From contig MDYQ01000006.1 in the NCBI GenBank assembly GCA_003024175.1, positions 62,001 through 126,000 of the forward strand: 64,000 bases of DNA. Reading direction: 5' to 3'. A model generated the notes under the pieces. The model saw only the letters and a program-made list of their open reading frames with translations. It searched no databases and was not told the DNA's origin. The position numbers were made by a program, and so were the translations under genes. Source of the DNA: Planoprotostelium fungivorum (Eukaryota; Evosea; Variosea; Cavosteliida; Cavosteliaceae). Below are positions 10,451 through 22,800 of this stretch, piece after piece. Every line of letters begins with the position of its first letter. The first letter of the stretch is position 1.

Positions 10451-12800
10451 AGAAAGTCTTTGGCCGATCGGCAGATGTTCATGTCACTGCAGTGTCTTTG
10501 TTAGAATCCAGCTCTAACAGGGAGACCATTATCTGAGAAATAGAAGACAGAATTTCCCATTTCCATGGCACAAGCCACTAGGGTTGAGCACTAATAATAA
10601 GGTCCAACTTCGGAAGTTCAATCGAAGGTGAAATTATTTCGAACGATTTCCTCATGAAGCTGACGTTCAGACTCGTCACTGTCAGTCCTTGCACGCTCAC
10701 GCTCACGCTGTATGGTGCTGTCACTCTTTCTCAGTCTCTTCTGCCTCTTCTCACCTGCACTCCACAGACATTGGAGTGACAAAGGTGTCATCAACCGTGG
10801 TGCAGTGACGAATGTGGTTACGATCCGCGTCTGCAATCTTCCACGATCAGCTCTATCCGTAGCTTTATTCGCTTAGATGCACGTTATCTCGATCATTCGT
10901 AGAGGCTGATGTCGTCGCGCAAGTTCGTCTAGTCATTCACAATGTTGAGTTGGAAACAGAGAAAGACAACATGAAGGAAAACAGATCCGACCCAGTTCAA
11001 TTTATTCGAAGTCGTCATCATCGTACGCTGTGTGGGTCGGTGATTGTCTCACGGCACAGCCAGAAGGAGCAGGAACGCCGATGTTCTACCTGGGCTGGGT
11101 ACGGCCATACTCCGTACACCACAGCCTCGTCAGACACTCGCCTGCCTTCACCGTAGAGACCCTCGAAAGGGTTGCTCCACTCCGGCCAGATTCAATCACT
11201 TTCGTGACTTCATTATCTGTGCGGTCGATGCGATAACATACGGTCTTCTGCCCGAAGGCATACTAGCCGCACATCATCCATCGGTTGTCGGTCTGACTCC
11301 TGGTAGCAGCATCGTCACCTCTCATCGCCAAGTCAGGGACAACAGTGTGATCATCCTCGAAAGGAGAGCAGACGCTACTTGTGATCACTGTCATTTGACT
11401 TGGTCGTTGGAGGTGGCTGGGGACACGTTCTTGTCTTCTCTCGTGCAGTTGTGAGGCTCCTCTTGTGTAGGTGTTGTGGTCCCCAGATGGAAGATTTGAG
11501 TGTTGACGTTGTCACACGTCGGTGGGGTAGTGAAAGAGTTTGGCTCTTGGTGGAATCTCAGTGAGGTTCCGAAGAAGATGTAAGCCCATGTGTTGTTGTT
11601 CAGAAGAGATCTAAGCCCATGTGTTCTTGATCAGAAGAGAGCTTGTGGAGGAATGCATTCGGTCGTTGCGACTTGTGTCTCAATGAAGATCCAAGTCCAT
11701 GGTTGTTGTGGCTGTGAAGTTGTTGTTGGCTTGTTCCTCTATGTGTTGAGCAGAAAATGATTTGCCGGACCACTAATTGTTTCAGTCCTTCTTCTTCGGA
11801 TCTTTAACGTGATTGTGACGATAACAACCGTGAAAATTGAATGGATGAGAGGATTTACAAAATCACGTGACCGGGCGTTTCGCCATTCCGATACCGATGG
11901 CTCATCTAGATGGGATGGGATCTCTTTTCTGAGACTATGATCCTTCTTTCTGAAATAAGACGTCACTTGATCTAAACTTTCTGTTTCAGGTGATCTCGTA
12001 ATCAAGAGAATGATAGCCATGTTTGAATAACTCACCGATGGCATCAGATCTCACAAGTCGTGAATAAAACTTCTTTACGCACAGAAATGCAAAACCAATG
12101 AATAGTGTTTATTCTGGTAGAACATGAACAGTTCAAATTTCCCGAATCTGCCCGGATTTTGACTTCATCGGCACCCATCATCACTTCCGTCACACCCGAC
12201 TATATCTGAAACAGATATGTGATGAAGAGATCCAGAGGAGTTCACCAATGTTCCGTCCTCCCAAGCTAGCAAGGTGAAGTTGACGTAATCATCATCGATC
12301 ACTACGACTCTCGACATCATAAATCACAGTGGTACAGATTCTATGGGGGTGAGGTGGAGATTTCATCGAAAACTGACAGAGAATTTGTAGAATACTACGA
12401 TCGCTCCTTCCGTGATACTGCGTTCCTTTTATTTCTCCTCAGTCTCGATACGATATCTCCGGATTATTATCGCAACCTCATCGATTCGTGACGTCTTTAC
12501 ATCAGGTCTTATGAACAGACCGAGTAGTACCACGTGCAATGAGGACCCTCTTGTGATAACAGCTGAGCGGGCAAGTTACTGTGCTCACCGTGTTGGTACG
12601 ACATATAGTTACTTTGCTTCGTTGTGGATGTGTACCACTCACCTGCTTGGCGAGGAAAATAATGCTCGAACTCAGCTTTCCCACGTTTGCTCACGGACTA
12701 AGCTACTAGTTGAGCGGCGATGATAGTGTTTTTCCGCTTAGTATGAATTGACTGACATATAGAATGATTATCAGATGCTCCGGAGAATGATGGAGCAAAA
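10451..12800. other. 2.35 kb region without a convincing gene
   Basis: Several open stretches occur (for example 11044-11454 on plus, 10618-10836 and 11739-12044 on minus), but none has a recognisable domain or clean splice partners. Around 11575-11640 a short direct repeat (AAGCCCATGTGTT, twice about 34 bp apart, each near CAGAAGAG) stands out. On the minus strand near 12190-12320, an ATG exon reading MMSRVVVIDDDYVNFTLLAW is followed by a plausible intron and may be part of a small gene. The region may hold a short non-conserved gene, a decayed gene or long UTRs. Confidence 0.35.
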
Positions 12801-12873
12801 AGGCTCCTACGAGACTCGAACTCGTGATCTCTTCCTTACTAGGGAAGCGCCTTGCCAACTTGGCCAAGGAGCC
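12801..12873 (-). tRNA. tRNA-Thr (AGT)
   Basis: On the minus strand the sequence folds as a full cloverleaf. The acceptor GGCTCCT pairs with AGGAGCC, the D arm is GCC...GGC, the anticodon stem CTTCC/GGAAG encloses loop CTAGTAA with anticodon AGT, and the T arm is ACGAG TTCGAGT CTCGT. There is no intron and CCA is not encoded. On the plus strand, downstream of its 3' end, lies AAAAA (12796-12800), which is a T-run terminator on the minus strand. Confidence 0.93.
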
Positions 12874-13172
12874 GATGTGTTGCGCTACAATATAGATAGC
12901 AAATATTGTCCAAGATTGCGCTCTAAATTCATGGGCTTATATCTTGCACAAGTTGATGAGAGGTCCAAAAGCGGTGCATCCAATTACCATGCAGTTTGAT
13001 CTTTCATTGGACCAATAAGCAGAAGGCAGTAGCCAGTAGTATAGCATTACTCATCTGACCTACACGAGGATCGGAACTTCCGAATCGCCGACATCATCCA
13101 CATCGGCGACGAAGGCTCCAGATTTCGTTCAACACATAGACACAAGCAACCAGACTCATACAATTACCTCTC

Positions 13173-14553
13173 ATGGATTTCAAATTTGGAGACTTCGTTA
13201 GAAGCGTGAGTTCAGAAGATCGAGTGTCATTGATTGCCTTTAGCAATGGACCACGACTCTCCCACTATACAATAGAGATCTCTCTGGACAAACGATCATC
13301 GTCACTGGATCGAACACAGGTGGAACTGAAAACACACAAGGCAATCTCATCTGATCCATCCAGGATTGGGATCTGAGGCCGTTAAGCATCTCGCAAGCAT
13401 GAATCCCGAACGTATCATCATCGCCTGTCGCGATACAGCTAAGGGAGAGGTACTTCCTAAACACATCTCACCTCCTCTCACTCCTCCATTAGAAAGTCAA
13501 AGAAGAGATCGTAAACAAGTACGAAGTCCGTGTCGAAGTTTGGAAACTCGATTTATCCAGCTTTGCCTCCGTTATCGATTTCGCTAAGAGATACGAGGTG
13601 ATCACCACGGACACCCATTCCCGTCTAATGCATCATCATCAGACCACTGGATGGACACTCCACGTCCTCGTATCGAACGCAGGTGTCGCACTTGCAGAGT
13701 GGACGTTCACCGATGATGGCTTCGAAACCACGTGAGATGATCGACACGATCGTTCTCATCTGAACACCCTCCTCACCCCTTCAGACTTCAAGTCAATCAC
13801 ATCGCCAATCTCCTCCTCATCTTGAAGCTGTTACCTTCTCTAAAGAAGGCGAAAACCGACAACTTCGAGCCCAGAGTTGTCGTCGTTGCATCTGATGGTG
13901 AAACCTCTGATGACGTGTGATGATGTCTTAATGATGTCATACAGTACACGGCTGGACCAAATTCCCCGAACACACCCACCCAGACCCCATCGCCGCTCTC
14001 AACGATCCCAAGCGAACAGTTACCATAGGGGACAGGTGAAATTCCGATTTACGTGTGATGACGTCATCACACATAGAAGGTACAACGTGTCGAAGCTGCT
14101 CAATGTGTACATGACGAGGTATCTGGGTCCCATCTTGAAGAAGGAAGGCGTATCGATCCACTGCCTCACACCCGGTTTCTGCTACAGCGAACTCATCCGC
14201 AACACCAAGGGTGAGGCGTTACACTCTCGATTTCTATTTCTCACCCTTGGGGTAGGTGTACAGGGTATATTCTTTGCGATCTTTCGCTTCATCATGGCGA
14301 GAAGCACAGAAGAGGGCAGCCGCACGTTGGTTCATGCGGCGGTGCACGAGGACCTTCTAATGAAGAATGGTCCATCAGGTCGATACTGGTTGGATTGTAA
14401 AGAATTATCGTGAGTCGATCAGATGGACGTCAGGTGATAGGTAATGACACGAGCAGGCCTGCACCATTGGCCATCGACAAGAAGATACAAGAGAAGGTGA
14501 TGAGAGAGACACTCGACATCATCAAGAAGGTCGCTCCTGAGATCCATCTGTAG
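13173..14553 (+). CDS. short-chain dehydrogenase/reductase, retinol-dehydrogenase/WWOX-like
   Basis: A multi-exon SDR. The cofactor motif is assembled across an intron: NRDLSGQTIIVTGSNTG from about 13270 joins to LGSEAVKHLASM near 13371, giving TGxxxGLG. Next come IIIACRDTAKGE, VWKLDLSSFASVIDFAKRYE, HVLVSNAGVAL (NNAG-type), VVVVASDVHGWT, and the active site RYNVSKLLNVYMTRYL (YxxxK; Tyr near 14081) with HCLTPGFCYSELIRNT after it. It ends VAPEIHL, TAG 14551-14553. These enzymes reduce or oxidise lipid carbonyls with NAD(P)H. The usual Ser of the catalytic triad falls in VVVVASDV. The first exon is uncertain: the ATG at 13173 opens a good exon, but its phase does not match the NRDLSG exon, so the true start may lie elsewhere upstream. 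Confidence 0.82.
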
Positions 14554-15093
14554 ACTCTTTGTACGAACGAATAAATGTTGAATCAGATCGAGATGTTATC
14601 ATCTGTTGAGAATGACATCGGCATGCCAGACACGTCCGATTTTACGATGATGCAGAGAAGGCTCGCACTAGTTCTACCTTCACGGCCTGATGCTGCCGCT
14701 GCGGCACCTGCTCAGGCATGAGAGAAAAGAGGCGAGACATTTTTTGCGACCACCGAAATATCTCAAGCGTATTTTACGACGCATACATCCACCTCCATCA
14801 TCTTCTTTCGAGCTGTGCACAGACCTCGTCGTCAAGTCGATCCGATAGATGAGGAGACGAGGACCTTCGGTTCCTCTATGCACTGCGCATGAAACTCCTA
14901 AGGCGAAATGCTGCCACAGACACGTGTCTTCGTTCCATTGTCGACATTGCCGAAACGCTCAAATCTCTTCACGGTAACAGACGCACTCGAAGGCACAAGC
15001 TTACCGCGGATGTCCGCGGGTGCTACCCGAAGGTTCAGCCGACCGTTTAGCATTCTCTACTCTTCTTCGCAAGGTAAACCTCTCTCTAAAACA
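14554..15093. other. intergenic spacer
   Basis: An AATAAA at about 14570 serves the upstream dehydrogenase. The frame of the LIM gene stays open upstream to 14908, but the first residues there (MLPQTRVFVPLS...) look like leader rather than protein. I see nothing else. Confidence 0.4.
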
Positions 15094-15760
15094 ATGTCAG
15101 CCAAGTGTGCCTCTTGCGGAAAGACCGCCTACCCCCTCGAGTCTGTCACTGCCTTAGAGAAGCAGTATCACAAGTCTTGCTTCAAGTGTGAGTGACGCAT
15201 CCGATTGTCTATCCGCGATGGAGTCGCATTGGAAATGGAATCGTGACTGATGGAATGAACAGGCGATGTGTGCCACACCACTCTGAACCTGAAGAACTTC
15301 AAGGGATTCGAGGGTAAGATTTACTGCTACACCCACACCCCCAAGGTTAAGGGAGGACCCATCGGAACTGACTCCATCTCCGTCAAGTCCGCCACCTGTG
15401 AGTATCTCCATCGTATCATACGAACATTATGTCTGATACGCCATAGCCGTCCCCAAGAAGGATGTCGCCCTCGGTGTCCACAAGGCCGACTCCAAGGTCG
15501 CTCCCCAGCGCTCTCACGATTTCTCCGTCAACCAGGCCGGAGACCAGTCCACCGAGAACGCCCCCGACCACTCCAACATCTCTTACGATGCCCACTCTGG
15601 AGACCAATCTACCGAGAACGCCCCCGATGCCTCTTCCATCCACTACGAGTCCTACTCTGGAGACCAATCCACCGAGAACGCCCCCGAGGGATCCAACGTC
15701 TACTACGAGCAGCACAACGCCGACCAGTCCACAGAGGGATACGGCAACACCGAGTACTGA
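15094..15760 (+). CDS. LIM-domain protein with 20-residue acidic repeats
   Basis: ATG 15094 gives MSAKCASCGKTAYPLESVTA, followed by LEKQYHKSCFKCDVCHTTL and FEGKIYCYTHTPK. Together these make one complete LIM domain, with zinc ligands C-2-C-17-H-2-C-2-C-2-C...C-2-H. Introns lie at 15188-15262 (inside FKC/DVC) and 15398-15446. The C-terminal half is built of three to four units with consensus GDQSTENAPDxSxxxYxxxS (about 15535-15740), ending EGYGNTEY, TGA 15758-15760. LIM domains bind protein partners, often on actin filaments. A single N-terminal LIM followed by repeats resembles LASP/CRP-type organisation, but no nebulin or SH3 domain is present. Codon use is strongly biased to C-ending codons, as in abundant proteins. 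Confidence 0.88.
15535..15740 (+). repeat. in-frame tandem repeats, GDQSTENAP units
   Basis: Three near-identical 60 bp units plus a degenerate fourth encode GDQSTENAPDHSNISYDAHS, then GDQSTENAPDASSIHYESYS, then GDQSTENAPEGSNVYYEQHN, then ADQSTEGYGNTEY. Spacing is a constant 20 residues, with one tyrosine in each variable half. Confidence 0.85.
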
Positions 15761-16130
15761 GCGGTTCGAGCGGATCGTTAGATCGAATGTTTCAATAGAT
15801 TCAAAATCATGTAACCCGTGTTCTTTGTTTTGATTCTTTGCATCATCACCAGCGAGCACTGTTGTGATGAAGATCGATCGAAAGAAGAGAAGGATAGGTG
15901 GGAAGTGTTAAAGAGACACCAGCTCCTCTCCAAAGACAGAGTTCGAGAACAATCGATTGTTCCTGCCAAATTGAATTTGACTCTTAAGGGTGTGGCGTTG
16001 TAGAGGTAGATTTAAGGATAAAGATTTCAATTTATGCATACACGTCATCTGCCACGTTAGTTACCGCGGCGGACACCGTTTCCCGCGCTCAACCATCGCA
16101 GCTCGTCACACACTCGATCTCTCAACCAAA
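15761..16130. other. intergenic spacer
   Basis: 370 bp between two genes in the same direction. It must hold the 3' end of the LIM gene and the promoter of the next gene. A C/G-rich patch around 16065-16090 precedes the ATG at 16131. No gene or repeat is seen. Confidence 0.35.
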
Positions 16131-17444
16131 ATGGGCAAGCAAGATCAGAAGAAGACCTCTACCGCACCAGCTGCAGCTGCCGCTGCTCCCGCCGCTCAGA
16201 CGACGAAGGCTACGCCCACGCCCAAGAGAAACCCTCCCCCAGTCCACTCCACCTCTCTGTGGGATAGATTCGCCATCGCCTTCTTGGCCTTCGCCTTCTT
16301 CGTTCACGCCGGTTTCGATGGTACCTGGTTCAACCACCACGCCACTGTGCCCGCCGCTACCACCATCCCTCACACTCCCAACGCTTTCCGTGAGCCTTTT
16401 GATCCTTTACAACGTTTCATCTCCTTCTCCTATCCATGTTCTATCCTGGAAATCGTGATGGAATGTATTCGGATACGATGGCTGATGTCTCCTCACAGTT
16501 GAGATCTTCAGAAAGGCTTGGGCTCACGAGAACGCCTTCGCTGCTCTCGGCGACACCGTCGTGACTCTCATCAAGTCCCTCCTGAACGCCTACTCCCTGA
16601 GTGACAAGCGCATCGCCACTTCCAACAACTTCCTCCAGGGTCTTTTTGGGTAAGTCTCTCGTCGTCCACCATTAAATGTTCTCCTCTTAACATCCTCTCA
16701 GATTCAACCTTTACTTCCTTTCCCCTCTGATTCTCATCCTGGCTTACGGAGTGAGATTTTTCTTCTTACTCTTTTATCATGTGATTCTTATCATCTTCAG
16801 ATCTCCCACAGAAGATGGTGGAGACACAACCTCCAGCTCACCGTCACCTCCCTCCAACTCTTTGGCATCGCCCTCTACTTTTTGACCGAGCACTTCAACC
16901 ACTACGGAAACGTCAACACGAGTGAGTCACCCCTCTCCCCCCCTCCATCTCACCCTCTACAGAGTCCTTCAAGCTGTACAACGTCTACTTCTGGGTCGGA
17001 AACTTGGCTTACGCTTTCCCCATCGCCCTCTTGTTCCTCCAGTCCTTCTTCTCCAACCCCCACTCTTCCTCAGCAAAGGGTCCCAGCCACAGAGTCACCT
17101 TCACCGTCAAGTTCATCCTTGCATCCGTCTTCCTCGGCTTCATCTTCTTGTTCGCTGCCACCACCGCCCACCACTTTTTGGACTCACCCGAGGTACATTT
17201 CGACACCGTGACACGTTCTGAAGCGATGGGATAGGTAGAGAAGGCTCTCATCGAGGCATGGAACACTTCCGCCGAGCACCTGAACTACGCTTACGACACT
17301 GCCTCCGCTTCGATTGCCGAGGGAGCTCACCAGGCCCACGTTGCTGCCTCTCCTTACATCGAGCAGGCCGCCGACTTTGTTCAGCACAACATCCACAACT
17401 TGGGAGATCTCATCGGAGACAACCTCAAGGCCAAGACTGCTTAA
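16131..17444 (+). CDS. EXPERA-domain membrane protein, EBP/sterol-isomerase-like
   Basis: ATG 16131 opens a low-complexity Ala/Thr/Pro/Lys tail (MGKQDQKKTSTAPAAAAAAP). A first membrane segment follows (FAIAFLAFAFFVHAGFDG), then a lumenal-type stretch and three further hydrophobic segments: FNLYFLSPLILILAYG, LQLTVTSLQLFGIALYFLTE, and YFWVGNLAYAFPIALLFL with a last one, FILASVFLGFIFLFAATTA. The block LQL-VTS-LYFLTEH followed by YFWVGNLAYA matches emopamil-binding protein (Delta8-Delta7 sterol isomerase), which reads [20 protein letters not shown]...FWFYFVFMNALW. The His after helix 1 (FVHAGF) is also kept, but the EBP Glu near it is replaced by Asp, and the KEY.KGDSRY loop is not clear. An amphipathic C-terminal helix ends DNLKAKTA, TAA 17442-17444. 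Superfamily membership is fairly safe; enzymatic activity is not. Confidence 0.65.
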
Positions 17445-17766
17445 GAATGGGATTCGTCTCGAATACAATCTCATTTGTGTCTACTGTCTACTCTTTCGTC
17501 TTTCGTTTCCTCTCATCGTCTCGATGGACGGGTGTCTCTGTCTTCCATCTGATCATGATGTAGATTTTGGAGGTGCTTGTTGGGGTATAGACACTCTCTC
17601 ATGATCTGATGGAGTAGCTGCGGTGGACACTCGTCTTCCGTGATGAAGAATCTAATCGAATGAAAGACAGAAAGAATACGATAAAGCTTTATAAACAGTA
17701 TGTTCGTTCCCGCCGTAGAAATAGTCTCTTCTTATGATACATTTGTTCAAAAATATTCGGTGAGGA
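17445..17766. other. intergenic spacer between convergent genes
   Basis: About 320 bp between the 3' ends of two converging genes. Nothing is seen beyond likely 3' UTRs; an ATAAA-type word lies near 17680. Confidence 0.35.
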
Positions 17767-18922
17767 TCAAGCGAGACTGTAAGCAAGTCTCATAGCCTGT
17801 TCTCTCGTGATATCTATGCTAACTCCATCAGCGAAATGGCAAAGGAGAAAACCTCTTCACTTGTGCGCCGCAGCTCCCTCTCTCTCGGTCGTGAAGGGTG
17901 GCTTTCCCGCCCCGACTATCTTTCCATTCCAGAGGAAAGGTTCGTTCCTGGGGACGCTCACGAATGTCATGCCTTCGGGTGGTTTCATGAAAGGATCGTC
18001 TTCGAACATGTTGCGAATGACGGGTGATTCGGGGACGGGCTGTCCCGATGCGGCCAAGTTCATTCTGTAGAGCATGACTTTCTGTGAGACCGGTCCAAAG
18101 TCTTCGACAACTTCGGTGGCGGGTGGCCTGTTGATGATGGTTGGGGTCGGCAGTGATTGGACTGGAATGGTTGAAATGGGAAGAGATGATGTGGGAAGAG
18201 ATGGTGTCGGAGGGTTGCTGCTGCGGAGGAGGTTGTTGGCGACGGCATGAAACAGAGCGGTGATGTTGGTGTCCATGCCGTTGAAAGCATGGGTGTCCAC
18301 TTTAGTGCCAGGAGGGCAGAGTCTGTACTCCACTAGGCACCAGTTGGGGTCGCTGACTAGATAGCTGACCTGACATCACATAAGAGGATGGATGGGATGC
18401 AATGTCTCACAGATCGACAGAGTCGAAGCTTGCTTCCTCTGGCATAGAAATACCTTCGCAGAAGGTTTTGGCCCATCTTGGTAGGACCTCTCGAGGGCTT
18501 CCAGTAGTATCCATCTTCTTCTCCAGATGGTGTGAACTGCGATCGTTGTCAGAGAACGTCGTTGGCAGTTGTCAACTTACCTGGCCTCTATAGAGGTAGC
18601 AAATGGGAAGGCATGCGACCCTATCTTCGTCTGGTTCTGGATGATCAATCAGCATTTGACCACCTCTTCAGTCCACTGACTCTTCACCTCTGATGAGAGC
18701 ACGTCGCGTGCGATATAGAGATGGATCAATTCTCGGTTGTGCGCTGACGAAAGTCAAGACCTCCTCTATCAGCTCAGTCCATTCAGATTGGTCTAGAATC
18801 AATAGACCTCCGTTCGTGTATTGCTTGTATTTGTCCTCTGTGGCTGTCTTCATGTTCGTGCCTAGCATCTTTCTGTGCTGAGTTCGCTTTGAAACGGAGA
18901 ACCGGGAAAGAACTGGTGTCAT
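17767..18922 (-). CDS. hypothetical protein, possible DNA-binding fold (weak NAC-like pattern)
   Basis: Minus-strand gene with at least five exons. ATG 18922 gives MTPVLSRFSVSKRTQHRKML, then GGLLILDQSEWTELIEEVLT. Later exons splice to PSGEEDGYYWKPSRGPTKMG, LLRRYFYARGSKLRLC, and YLVSDPNWCLVEYRLCPPG. A Pro/Ser-rich linker follows, then GPVSQKVMLYRMNLAASGQP and a C-terminal segment, ending across a last intron in NIDITREQAMRLAYSLA with TGA at 17767-17769. I do not recognise the family with confidence. The order G-Y-WK-(18-20)-YF-(about 15)-W-x-(V/L)-EYRL recalls the core of plant NAC domains (sGYWKatg...FY.G...W.mhEYRL), but that resemblance is by eye only. No membrane segment or signal peptide is seen. 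Confidence 0.5.
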
Positions 18923-19882
18923 GCTGCGTCCAGGCTGTCAGTGAAGTACTTACTACTTAGGCCGATTATTAAGGGACCTCTCCACAGCAACGGTGTCGGA
19001 AGTGTCGGCCGTGCACCATTCCTCATCCACCGGATCGATACAATGTCCCGACTTCTCACGGAAATTTATTCTTCTCTGAATCAAAGTTTATCAATTACCC
19101 GAGAACGGCTAATTCACCCCGACGATCGGAGGATAGGGTGATTGAACACATGCCAATGATACCGAGATAATATGTCCGAATGCAAACATCCGAACGAGTA
19201 GACACGGGAAGTACGCTGGTGTACACGTTATGTGATTCACAGGTGAAGTAGAAGCTGAAATCCCATGGTAGTTTGTGAAGTAGGAGCACACTCTCCTACC
19301 AGCGACACCGGAAGATTGGACGTGTGACCGACTTATCAAGATCGGTCAACTTGCTCGCGGGCTTGACCAAACGAGAAAACTTGACCAAAGGAGAAAGATA
19401 TATCCGAAGGGAGTAAACACCTTGGTCTGTGTTTGTGTGGAAAGAGGTGGAAAGGGGGCACACGCGGTGCACCACTCCGAGTCTTCTTCAGCTGTCTCTG
19501 CGAAGTCTCCCGGCACGAAGAGTCTCAATCTTCCGCCGCCCCACACGATGACTGTTACAGACGCACACGAAGACCGCTGTCAGCTCCTTTCTGGATTATA
19601 TGAACGAGGACTGAACACCTATGGAACTCCTTTAGAGAAGTGAGATAAGGCTCCTATCTCTTCTCGTTGGGGAGGCATGGGTTCCCTCTATCATTGGAAT
19701 GATCTTCAAGCATGTTGCTGGATATTTCGGTCAAATTGATCGTGATAATGATTGTGGCGCGCCAGCGAGGTGGTTCTACAAGAGTCGTGTAGACGAATGC
19801 GATTTCCCGCGCTTCATTGCGAGAAATTCAAGTTGAAGCGTCACCGAGATCACATCACCAATCTCTGTGACATGTGTGCGAG
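18923..19882. other. 960 bp intergenic region
   Basis: The spacer lies between two divergently transcribed genes. Short open stretches exist (for example 19346-19546 minus), without domains or believable splice partners. The part around 19660-19850 is more AT-rich and may hold the promoter of the deubiquitinase gene. Nothing else is supported. Confidence 0.3.
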
Positions 19883-22800
19883 ATGAGCATCACATTGAAG
19901 CCCAAGAGTGTGTTTATCAAAGATAACAAGAAAGTCGTCGGCGGGGGTAGTGACGGTACTTGGAATGCAGTTACTCTTCACTTGTTTAGACACAAAGAAA
20001 GTGAGACTGTTTGTCGACTTCAAAAGGCTGATGAGCGTCAAGTGATTGGAAGAAGACCCAATGATATCATTGTTTATCTTCACTTGGAAAGTAAAGTAGG
20101 TAAATTTCAAATTCGATTGACGAACTGCATTGAGAAGCTCTTTGAGGAAGACGGATGGTAGATCTTCACATCGACTTCTCATCTGACGTCAACAGTCTCA
20201 TCATTAAGACGTACGATCCCACTCCAGACGAAAGTGAGAAGGAAAGCGAGTTCAAAGGAGTCGACATCAGTATATATTATCCCAAGAAAGATGACCATTA
20301 CGATCGATTCAAGTATCTCCTCGAGTCCACAAAGGCCTACACGATCCCTCACATCAAGGAACAGATACCATTGGTGAGTCACCTGTGAAGAAGAACGGAG
20401 CTTACAAACAAACAGTTTGAAGAGAAGAAGAATACAAGGAATACGGTGCTGTACGAGAAAGAGAAAGATAATGGAATACCGAAGAGAAAGGTGAGACGTT
20501 TCCGTCTCATCTGATGATGCATCGATGTGACGGCAACAGAGACTGAAGAAGAACACCCACGAAGATAGTGACTCACCTGAAGAGACCAGCCCAAAGAAGA
20601 AGCAGAAGATGAAAACGAGTAAGATCGCGGAACCAGGTGATCGTCACTTCATCATCATGTCCATCGCCTCGAGATGACAAATTGAATCCGAATACAGAGA
20701 AGAAGACTTCCACTTTAAAAGTAGAATCTCCGGAGAAGAAGATACAACCTATGAAATTTTCCTTCGGCACGTCACCCCACAAGAAGCAGCTCGAACAACC
20801 AAAGTTGATCTTTCAAAAACAGAAACAATTGGAGAGGCCCAAGCCCATCGATCGGCCGTACGGTGTCACGGCTTTCAGGTTCGTACCTCCTGCATTCACA
20901 CCCGCTCAAAGTCCACAGGGACATGAAGACGAAGAAAGTGGACGATCTAGACAAGATATTTTCCGATTATTCTGCAGATGCCTGGCTTCAAGACTCTTCC
21001 ACCATCAAGATTCCTTCTTACAACAATCGATTCACACCGAAATCGTCTCCTCCGCGTCCGTCTTCGAACACTCCCACCACTCCAAATCGTCTCATCAAGT
21101 GAGAAATCCATCCATTCATCTCATCTGAGAGAGAGAAGAACAGATCTCACACCTTATCGACCGACGAACGATCTCGATCTGACTTCTCCATCACAATCTG
21201 TGGCGGGGGGTATGAAGAACTATGGTAACACGTGCTACGTCAACGCAGTTTTACAAGCCCTCCTCAATCTGCGTCCCTTCACCGACGATCTCAAACACCT
21301 CGCACAATCTCGATTGAAATTACCCGAGAAGAGTTTCTGTCGGTGTGTACAACCTCCGACTCGAAACAATCCAAGTCTATCACAATCTAACTCGATCGCA
21401 GTGCTCTCTTAAATCTGCGAGCAGATATGACGAGGAGAAACGTCAAGAGACTGATCGATCCGATATCTGTCAAAGAATTTGCGGCGAAGTATTCAAAGAT
21501 ATTCGAAGGTTCGGGGCAGCAGGACGCGCACGAGTTTCTCATGATCATCTTTTTCATCATAGAGAGCGAGACGGCCGATGCAGTGAAGGAAGATGTGGGG
21601 AAGGATCAAGTAGAGAAGGTGATGATCTCACGATGACATGATAATGGTGATGTGATGATGACATCATGATGACGTATAGAAGGTGAAGGAAGAGATGGAG
21701 AGACTGTGTATCGTCAATCGGAATTTCGGATCTACCGCGGAACAAAAGATCGTGTGTCGGGAATGCCGAGGAGATTCCGCGTCGGAGATGATCTTCTCTC
21801 ATTTTCCTCTCGACATTGTAGACGGCGAGGTGAGATATCACATGTGATATCACCCGTCATTGTCATGACATCGTACGAACGACTGACGGAATGTGATAGA
21901 AAGAATCGAGTTTAAATTCACTCTTGTCCAATTTCTTCAGTGTAAGAAAAAATATTTCATATAGACATTCACATCTTCAGGTGAAAGAAGTAGAATGGAA
22001 GTGTGAAAAGTGTCAATTGAACACGAATGGAGAGAGCCACACATCCATCGTTCGGTTACCCAGAATACTCATTCTACAACTGAACCGATTTGTATATAGA
22101 GAAGGTGGATGGAACAAGGACCAGAGCTCCGTAACGTGAGATTTCCGAGAAAAACACGAGACTGATCGTTGTAGATTCGAAAAAGAATTAAAAATCAATC
22201 CATACCTCAAGGCCAACTGTAAAGTCAAACAACCGGAGGTGAAATTTCGCGGAATTTTTGAGACATTTCTGAGAAAGATAGCCGTACGATTATCCGAAAG
22301 AGGGGGATCTACAGAAGCAGAAAGAAGAGACATCTCCAAAAGAAGATGAGGACATAAGGTAAGATATCATGACGTGTGACGTCATTCAAATAGGACAGAG
22401 CTGCCATAGAACTTTCCTTGAAAGAGAACGGAAGAGTCGTTGTGGATGGGAAGTCATCGGATCGAGACGAGTGAGAACGAAAATGGCGCGTTGTAGATGG
22501 TCTCATTCGATTGAAACAGATCCAATGTGAAGAGATTCGTTGTAGATGGGAAGGACAGACCTTCATCCAGTATCCGATCCCCCCTCCTCAGTTCTGCGGA
22601 CAGTCAGGTAAATCCTTTCTATGTCTCGTTGTAGATTGAAGAACGATAGAACGAGAAGAGTGAATACGATGTGATCGATGATATCGAAGACAGTCAAGAC
22701 ACGATACAATTGGTGACATTCCATCTACAACGACAATCGATATTGACAAGAGACAGAAACAAGCGATGAAGGAGAGTGAGAGACTGCAGAAGGAAAAGGA

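Noticed and set aside
11044-11454. 136-codon open stretch as a gene
   Set aside because: Two overlapping plus frames are open over the same bases and neither shows a domain or conserved pattern. It is kept only as part of the unexplained region.
12509-12694. Minus-strand open stretch with EFEHYFPRQAGEWYTS
   Set aside because: Interesting-looking composition but only about 60 codons, with no splice partner found on either side.
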